Source: Bretschneidera sinensis
Lineage: Eukaryota > Streptophyta > Magnoliopsida > Brassicales > Akaniaceae
Assembly (NCBI GenBank): GCA_023935145.1
Contig: CM043698.1
Coordinates: 59,868,001 to 59,932,000 of the forward strand
DNA length: 64,000 nucleotides
Direction of reading: 5' to 3'
Shown here: piece after piece, positions 59,101 through 64,000 of the stretch
Position numbering within the stretch: the stretch's first letter is position 1
Layout of the letters: every line of letters begins with the position of its first letter
Notes under the pieces: model-generated
The model's input: only the letters and a program-made list of their open reading frames with translations
Databases searched by the model: none
What the model was told of the DNA's origin: nothing
Program-made: the position numbers and the translations under genes

Positions 59101-62100
59101 AAAACCGAAGTTTCTCCTCACTAGAATTCTAATTAGTTCACAAGACGCGAGAAAGAAACAATCAAAATGATGGCTAACATAGACCCATAAGTTTCAAATC
59201 TACCAATCCAGATTCTAAAACATAAAGAAGTGTAATTAAGTCTATTGCTCAAAGTTTTTGTTTTGCCTTCTTGAAAGAGTAACATAAATGCACAATTGAC
59301 AATCACAAAACAACTCAAAAGGACAGAACGCCAAAAAAAGAAAGCAGATCAATTGTTTATATGCTAGCCAATGAAATCTTATGATTTTTTTATTCAGGTA
59401 CCTATCCTCCTCACCAACTTCCATTAAGCAACAACTCAAATTAATTCTTTTTAATGATTTTTGCTTCTCATTTGAAGATTTGTTGCAAGCTAAAATGATT
59501 TAAAAATACCTGTCCATGCACGTCACTTTCCAAACCAGTGGCCAAGGGTTCTGCCTTTATAAGAATGTCCGCAAGGTACTCCATCTGTAACATAAATGTA
59601 GGCCTTTCTGTGCTTGGATAGATGTCCCCATGATTAAGTATGACTAACGAACAACCCTGTAAGAGCTAGGTAAGAATGCAACAAAGAGTTTCATTTCTCA
59701 ATACGAAGAGTGGAAGTACGGAAAAAAATAGAGAAAAGAGTAGAAAGTTGAGTCATTGTCTTACAAATTCAGATGTTAAAGTGTGGTAATTGTGCAGGAA
59801 GTCTAAGACATGATCTGAAGAGCCATTTCACTACAACAGATTAGGCGAAAGCCGGCGCTTTTTTTTGCATATTGCGGCGCTTTAAAATGCCGCAATATGC
59901 ATTACCGACGCTTATTACAAGCGCTGGATAAAGCGCCGGTATGTGTGATGTCGAAGCGCAAATACCGACGCTTAAAGAAAACGCTGCAATACGCATATTT
60001 TTTCGGCGCTTAAAAGCGCCAAAATATACCGGCATAAGCGCCACTAAAAGTGGTTTTATTGTGTTTTTTCATTATTTTGTGACACTTTTAAGCGTCGCTA
60101 AAAGTGATTTTAATTGTGTTTTTATATTATTTTGGCTTAAATATCAACACTAATACCCTTCAATAAATAAAATATACCATCAAATCCATAAAATTTCAAA
60201 TGTTCTTAAATATATAAAATGTACCATCAAATATTCATAAAAATTCATTTACTCAATACAAAAGTCATCTCATTTACACAAAAAACAATCATAGTTAACA
60301 TATAAAATCCATACAAAACAAAGTAATGAAATGTAGTCTAAAAAATTATTTTACCATCACGAAATCAATTATGAAGTCCTCTATTAACCAACTGTATACA
60401 TGAATATAAATACTATGATGCATGTATCCGGAAAGACAGCAACCTTCATCTCCTCTAAAGCCAAAAACACTTCTCTCCCTCATCATCTAGTTACATGATG
60501 AATCTAAATTCGCCGACCTCAAGTTTTGTTCACTGCTTTGCCTGCAAAATACAACATTCGAACAACTTATATGATATGGACAGAGATGCAATGATAGATG
60601 TTCTATAAAGAAATAATAAAATAATTAAAAAAAACCTCTTCTTAAGCAGTCAAAAGCTGTTAAAGATCCTTCAAATAGACATAATAGCAACAAAAGAAAG
60701 AAAAGAAAAAGGAACACAAACAAACTGGTCATAACAGCAAAGAATGCCATATTACAAAATACAAACTGAACATAAATGCAAAGAGCTTATGCATTTCTCT
60801 TGTAAGTATAAGAAATTAAAAATAAAAAGCCCTAGAAAGGCAGAGGATACCAGATATAACTGAAAGCATGGAAGTCAAGACAAGAATAAAAAAACAGTGA
60901 TTGAAAAAAAAACAATATACAAGGGTTACCCAATGTTCCTTGTAATGTATCACTTTAATTGAGGGCTAAATCTATACTCCCTTGAGGTTGAAAAGGTACA
61001 GACTTAATAGAGCCTTTCTCTACCCATCAGAATTTTTTTTACAAAATTCATCACGCTAATTCCCTACACTTCTGTGACAGCTCCAAATCATTGAACACTT
61101 TAGCGTGTATCTACAGAGCTTTGGTTAGGCCACAATTTCACATGTAATACCTTCAAGGAAACCAAACAATTACTTCAACCGTTTTTTGGTAGCATCACTT
61201 CAGACCTTCCCTCATTAATTATGACTCTATCTATCTTAATAAACATGACAACTGTCCATTCCATAAAACCCATTAAAAACAATCAAAAAACTATTTTCAA
61301 ACATCTATAATTCCTCTTCCATGCACCTCATGTAGTTAAAGAAAGACTGAAAGCATTTAGTTCAAAGTTTGTTCTTTAGAGAACTGTATTCACCAACTCA
61401 ACTCACTACCAGTAGCTTGTTCTATTCAAAATCAAGCACATTCCAATAACCGTACACAACTTATACTCTGCTTGCAATTCCCATTGAACCTTTGATTGCA
61501 AAGAAAACAGGGGAACATAAATCACACACATCACTAGAACGAGAGAGAATGCATTTGCTAAGCTTACGCTCTATATGTTGGAAAATCACAAATTAAAGGA
61601 AAAGTAATAAGAACAAGGGAAAAAACAAATTTTATGCCAGAGATTTGTCTATTTGACAATCAATTTCCAACAAGTGTCAATTTGCCCATTTCTGTTTCAG
61701 TCCGATTGGGTATTTCGTCTTCATCTAAATCCATTCTCATTATCCTAGGACAAAAATAATCCATTCTCAACAGACTTTTCCCATTAGAACTTCCACATTC
61801 CAGGACAAAAATAAAAAGTTAGCCACTAGAAAGGATAAATAATCATGTAACCATGCAATGCCGGAAAAAGAAAAGAACATGCAGCAGAACAAGTACTAAT
61901 GATTGGAAAAGACCACTAGCAAGTGAAGAAGAAAGTTAATAATAAATTTCAAAAGGGTACTTTGCGCACTTCTTTCATCTATTGTGAATAATTAGAAGAC
62001 AGGTTCCTGTCCCAGAAGATCATGGGTCAGAGATGTTAAGTATGTAAATAGAAACATCAGATATAACACAACTTTCCACATCTTAACTGAATCTTTACTT

Positions 62101-64000
62101 GGTGGATAGAAATTAACCTTGAAGTACCTACTTGGTGGATGGCATGGAATAATTTTCTAAAGCAGGTACAACAAAAATTTATGAGAAAATCTCAATAAAA
62201 AAAAAAACAGATATTTTATCACTTTACCCATTTCATTAATAACTCCAAACCTAAATCCATTTGTACACAGTTTTAGGAGCAAAAATCCATCTGTATGTGC
62301 ATTATGCAAACTTAGAATGCCTGTCCAAACCACGGTTAGAAATACACTGCCTATGGATGCCAGAGCTGGAGGAAAAGGCATTAGTATACATAGCAAAAAC
62401 ATACATCTCTAGAGAGCAGGGAGCTCAACATTGAATCAAGAAACCTTGAGTACATTTCATGACCATTATGAGACCTGATTAATGTATGACTTCGGAAAAA
62501 AATCAATTTAACCCTTATGCAATACATGAGGAGATCAGATCATTAAATCAGCAAGTCTCACTTAAAGCCTATTCTACCCCTCGTCAACAAAATAAAACAG
62601 CAATTCAAATCCAAACCAGTTATACACATCAAACATCCTATAAAATCCACATATCGCTATGAATTCAAGTAAGAACAAGAATGTGCATATCTATATAAAC
62701 GAACCTGAGTGTCATCATTGGAGAGGAGAGGGTCGATGGAGAGGATGACTTTGGCGACGGGGGGCGAGGGATCTTCAGATGAAGAAGGACTCTGAAGGGA
62801 GCGAGAGAAAAAGGCAGGGCACTTCATCAGCCACATTGCTCTGTCTGCTTTACTCGTCTCCAAATGTTAATTTACTAGAATGCGTTCACGAAAAGAAACT
62901 CCAGGAAAAGTAAACACCGGGTTAATAGACATGAAATTCTCAAATTAACGAAATCAAAAAAATTTATGATAACTCAAAAATACAACCCAAAAATCAACCA
63001 AACTAACAGGTATATAAAAAAACAGAAATCGATGAAGGGAACAACAAAACAAAAGAATTGGAAAAGGCTTACAGTATCCTTGTGTTGGGTTTAATGTCGT
63101 GCACGATTAAGGGTAGAGGATTAGGAAGTATCAGTGGACTAATAAAGAGAAGAAGCGAAGCAGCAAGAAGAGTATGGCGGGGGAGTCCGCAGGACTGAAT
63201 TTTTGGGAGAAACGGCGCGGTGGAGCTAAGGGATCGAGCGGCAAAAAAATTTTGGGGAAAAAAAATCGCGGCAGCTATTTTATATGTGAAATTTTTAGTA
63301 TATACCAACGCTTCAAAGCGCCGAAAAATATCGACGCTTTAAAGCGCCGGGATATGCTCGAAACCCATTTCATATTCCGGCACTTTAAAGCGCCGGAGCA
63401 TATACCGGCGCTTATGCAGAGGAGCATATTCCGGCGCTTTAAAGTGCCGAAAAATACCGGCGCTTTAAAGCATCGGAATATGCTCGAAACCCATTTCATA
63501 TTCTGGCGCTTTGAAGCGCCAATATATGTAGATGAGCATATTTCGGCACTTTGGAGCGCCGGAAAATACCGGAGCTTTAAAGCGTCGGAATATGCTCGAA
63601 ACCCATTTCATATTCCGGCGCTTCAAAGCGCCGATATATGCTAAGAAGCTCCGACGCTTTTAAGTGCCGGTATATTGCGGTGCTTCTAAGCACCGGTATA
63701 TTGCGGCGCTTCTAAGCGCTGCTATATGTATTAAGATTCATATATAACAACGCTTTGAAACACCGTTATATGTTCTTTATATACTGCGGCGCTTCAAGAA
63801 TGCGCCACAAAAGAAGCGCTGGCGGTTATTATATTGCGGTGTTTTTATGAAGCGCCAAAAATAAAACGCTGGCAAATGTTAATTATCTTGTAGTGTTTGC
63901 AGCCACCTCCATAAGTGACATATCATCTATCATTATGGTAAGACGGTTCTTCTTGACATCAGGTAAGCCACAGATGGTTTTTTGTAATTTTCCATACAAT
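56006..64000 (-). CDS. ELP6: Elongator complex protein 6 (ELP6)-like gene, 3' part, exon interrupted by a CACTA element
   Basis: Minus-strand exons: 64000-63896 (continues outside), 59828-59765, 59656-59510 and 56128-56006 (stop TGA at 56008-56006). They encode, in order, [78 protein letters not shown] and [17 protein letters not shown], ending [11 protein letters not shown] recognise this as the plant Elongator subunit 6 family, a RecA-like ATPase-fold subunit of the Elp4-5-6 ring needed for tRNA wobble-uridine modification. Splice junctions are GT-AG and phases agree (0 and 0). The first two pieces are one exon split by a 4067-bp CACTA element; this copy should not give a normal mRNA unless the element is spliced out or excised. 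Confidence 0.82.
56464..58510. mobile_element. Candidate TIR element in the last ELP6 intron
   Basis: The left edge (CATAATTATTAAAAGCGCAAGGC) resembles the reverse complement of the right edge near 58490 (CATAATTGCTAAAAGTGCGTC). GGCGCAGGCGCAGGCGCGC at the left is a short GC repeat. The element appears to hold, or to have received, the LINE fragment at 57.1-58.4 kb. Confidence 0.4.
57070..58380 (-). pseudogene. Antisense L1-type LINE fragment (end of RT and zf-RVT)
   Basis: The minus strand encodes [39 protein letters not shown] and [19 protein letters not shown], a zf-RVT region with the Cys/His spacing of plant L1 ORF2. Further upstream pieces near 58100-58380 ([20 protein letters not shown]) belong to the preceding RT tail. 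Stops and frame changes show decay. Confidence 0.75.
58511..59509 (-). other. Remaining ELP6 intron sequence
   Basis: No exon-like or repeat structure recognised apart from a short L1-like tail word near 58537 (CACTTGTCAAAAAAAG). Confidence 0.45.
59510..59656 (-). CDS. ELP6: ELP6-like penultimate exon
   Basis: 49 codons between acceptor CTCTTACAG and donor GTATTT. Contains [18 protein letters not shown] and [18 protein letters not shown]. Open throughout. Confidence 0.85.
59765..59828 (-). CDS. ELP6: ELP6-like interrupted exon, downstream half
   Basis: Begins immediately after the CACTA element on the minus strand with AAATGGCTCTTCAG and ends SEF/GTAAGA. The first bases AAA are the target duplication. 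Confidence 0.82.
59829..60110. repeat. Left subterminal repeats of the CACTA element
   Basis: About a dozen copies of GCGCTT, GACGCTT and their complements (for example GGCGCTTTAAAATGCCGC) lie within 280 bp. They are spaced irregularly and in both orientations. Confidence 0.8.
62705..62863 (-). pseudogene. TFIIF beta-subunit exon fragment captured in the CACTA element
   Basis: The minus strand reads [19 protein letters not shown], then [20 protein letters not shown] followed by a GT donor (CTCAG/GTTCGT). This matches the N-terminal region of plant transcription initiation factor IIF beta subunit (RAP30), where TTKADRSVWLMKCP and KVVLSLDP occur. The frame lacks an ATG at its start (TTG, preceded by TAA two codons upstream), and no later TFIIF exon is recognised. 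I infer a captured gene fragment, probably non-coding now. Confidence 0.65.
63295..63895. repeat. Right subterminal repeats of the CACTA element, with ~120-bp tandem units
   Basis: Dense CCGGCGCTTTAAAGCGCCGG-type motifs, many self-complementary. TATGCTCGAAACCCATTTCA starts repeat units, with TGCTCG at 63355, 63481 and 63593 (periods 126 and 112). The long open frame 63174-63644 is a by-product of the repeat. Confidence 0.85.
63896..64000 (-). CDS. ELP6: ELP6-like interrupted exon, upstream half (continues outside window)
   Basis: Minus strand reads [28 protein letters not shown] and then AAA/CACTACAA, where the CACTA element begins. The exon is open to the window edge. Confidence 0.8.

Larger units (their letters stand above)
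59829..63895. mobile_element. Non-autonomous CACTA (En/Spm) transposon inserted in an ELP6 exon
   Basis: 4067 bp with inverted ends CACTACAA and TTGTAGTG and a perfect TTT target duplication (59826-59828 and 63896-63898), as expected for CACTA elements. Both ends are crowded with short subterminal motifs of GGCGCTT/AAGCGCC type in both orientations, the usual transposase-binding architecture. No transposase is present. The interior (60.1-62.6 kb) is AT-rich without recognised genes, except a TFIIF beta-like exon at 62705-62863 on the minus strand. Confidence 0.88.

Noticed and set aside
63069..63308. Minus-strand frame and possible donor at 63070 as a 5' UTR exon of the captured TFIIF fragment
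   Set aside because: Attractive by position, but no transcript-like signal beyond a GTAAGC word; it overlaps the CACTA repeats and cannot be supported.
63174..63644. 156-codon open frame on the plus strand
   Set aside because: It is created by the tandem subterminal repeats of the CACTA element (repeating [17 protein letters not shown] peptide), not a gene.
1..64000. CRISPR arrays, operons, bacterial promoters or tRNA/rRNA genes
   Set aside because: The window is plant nuclear DNA; no regularly spaced repeats with unique spacers and no cloverleaf or rRNA sequence was seen.

Overview
The window is nuclear DNA of a flowering plant, most likely a woody eudicot: it is AT-rich, its genes are split by GT-AG introns, and most of it is transposon sequence. 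Species cannot be fixed from the sequence alone. Three host genes are recognisable by their protein products. They are the 3' end of a chloroplast-type adenylate kinase (+, 779-1453), a complete clock pseudo-response regulator of the PRR7/PRR37 class (+, coding 22797-44399, eight coding exons, 765 codons), and the 3' part of an Elongator subunit 6 (ELP6)-like gene (-, 56006 to beyond 64000).

Region 1 (1-21 kb): the adenylate kinase exons are followed by gene-poor DNA holding small inverted-repeat elements and a decayed Ty1/copia element (6238-14679). A 1.9-kb LTR-like sequence is inserted in the gag-pol of that element, with a 5-bp target duplication. A second inverted-repeat element with internal tandem repeats lies at 18.65-19.75 kb.

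Region 2 (21-44.4 kb): the PRR gene. Its promoter has a cluster of ACGT/G-box elements and its 5' leader is spliced. A 28-codon upstream ORF in the leader ends in a TGA that overlaps the main ATG (TGATG). Introns 1 and 4 are each about 9 kb and packed with insertions: Mutator-type inverted-repeat elements, a SINE, deleted copia elements (one intact 1.1-kb TRIM-like copy with perfect target duplications), L1 LINE fragments and a possible organelle-derived segment. All eight coding exons remain open and in phase.

Region 3 (46.1-55.5 kb): a structurally complete but mutated Ty3/gypsy element of the Tat type. It has 0.52-kb LTRs, gag, protease, RT, two RNase H domains, integrase and an antisense, intron-containing gene (Transposase_28-like) between pol and the 3' LTR.

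Region 4 (55.5-64 kb): the ELP6-like gene on the minus strand. One coding exon is cut by a 4.07-kb CACTA element (59829-63895, CACTACAA ends, TTT target duplication). Removing the element and one TTT gives an uninterrupted ELP6 reading frame. The CACTA element itself contains an exon-like fragment of the TFIIF beta subunit (62705-62863), which suggests gene capture (Pack-CACTA). This nested arrangement is the most striking thing in the window.
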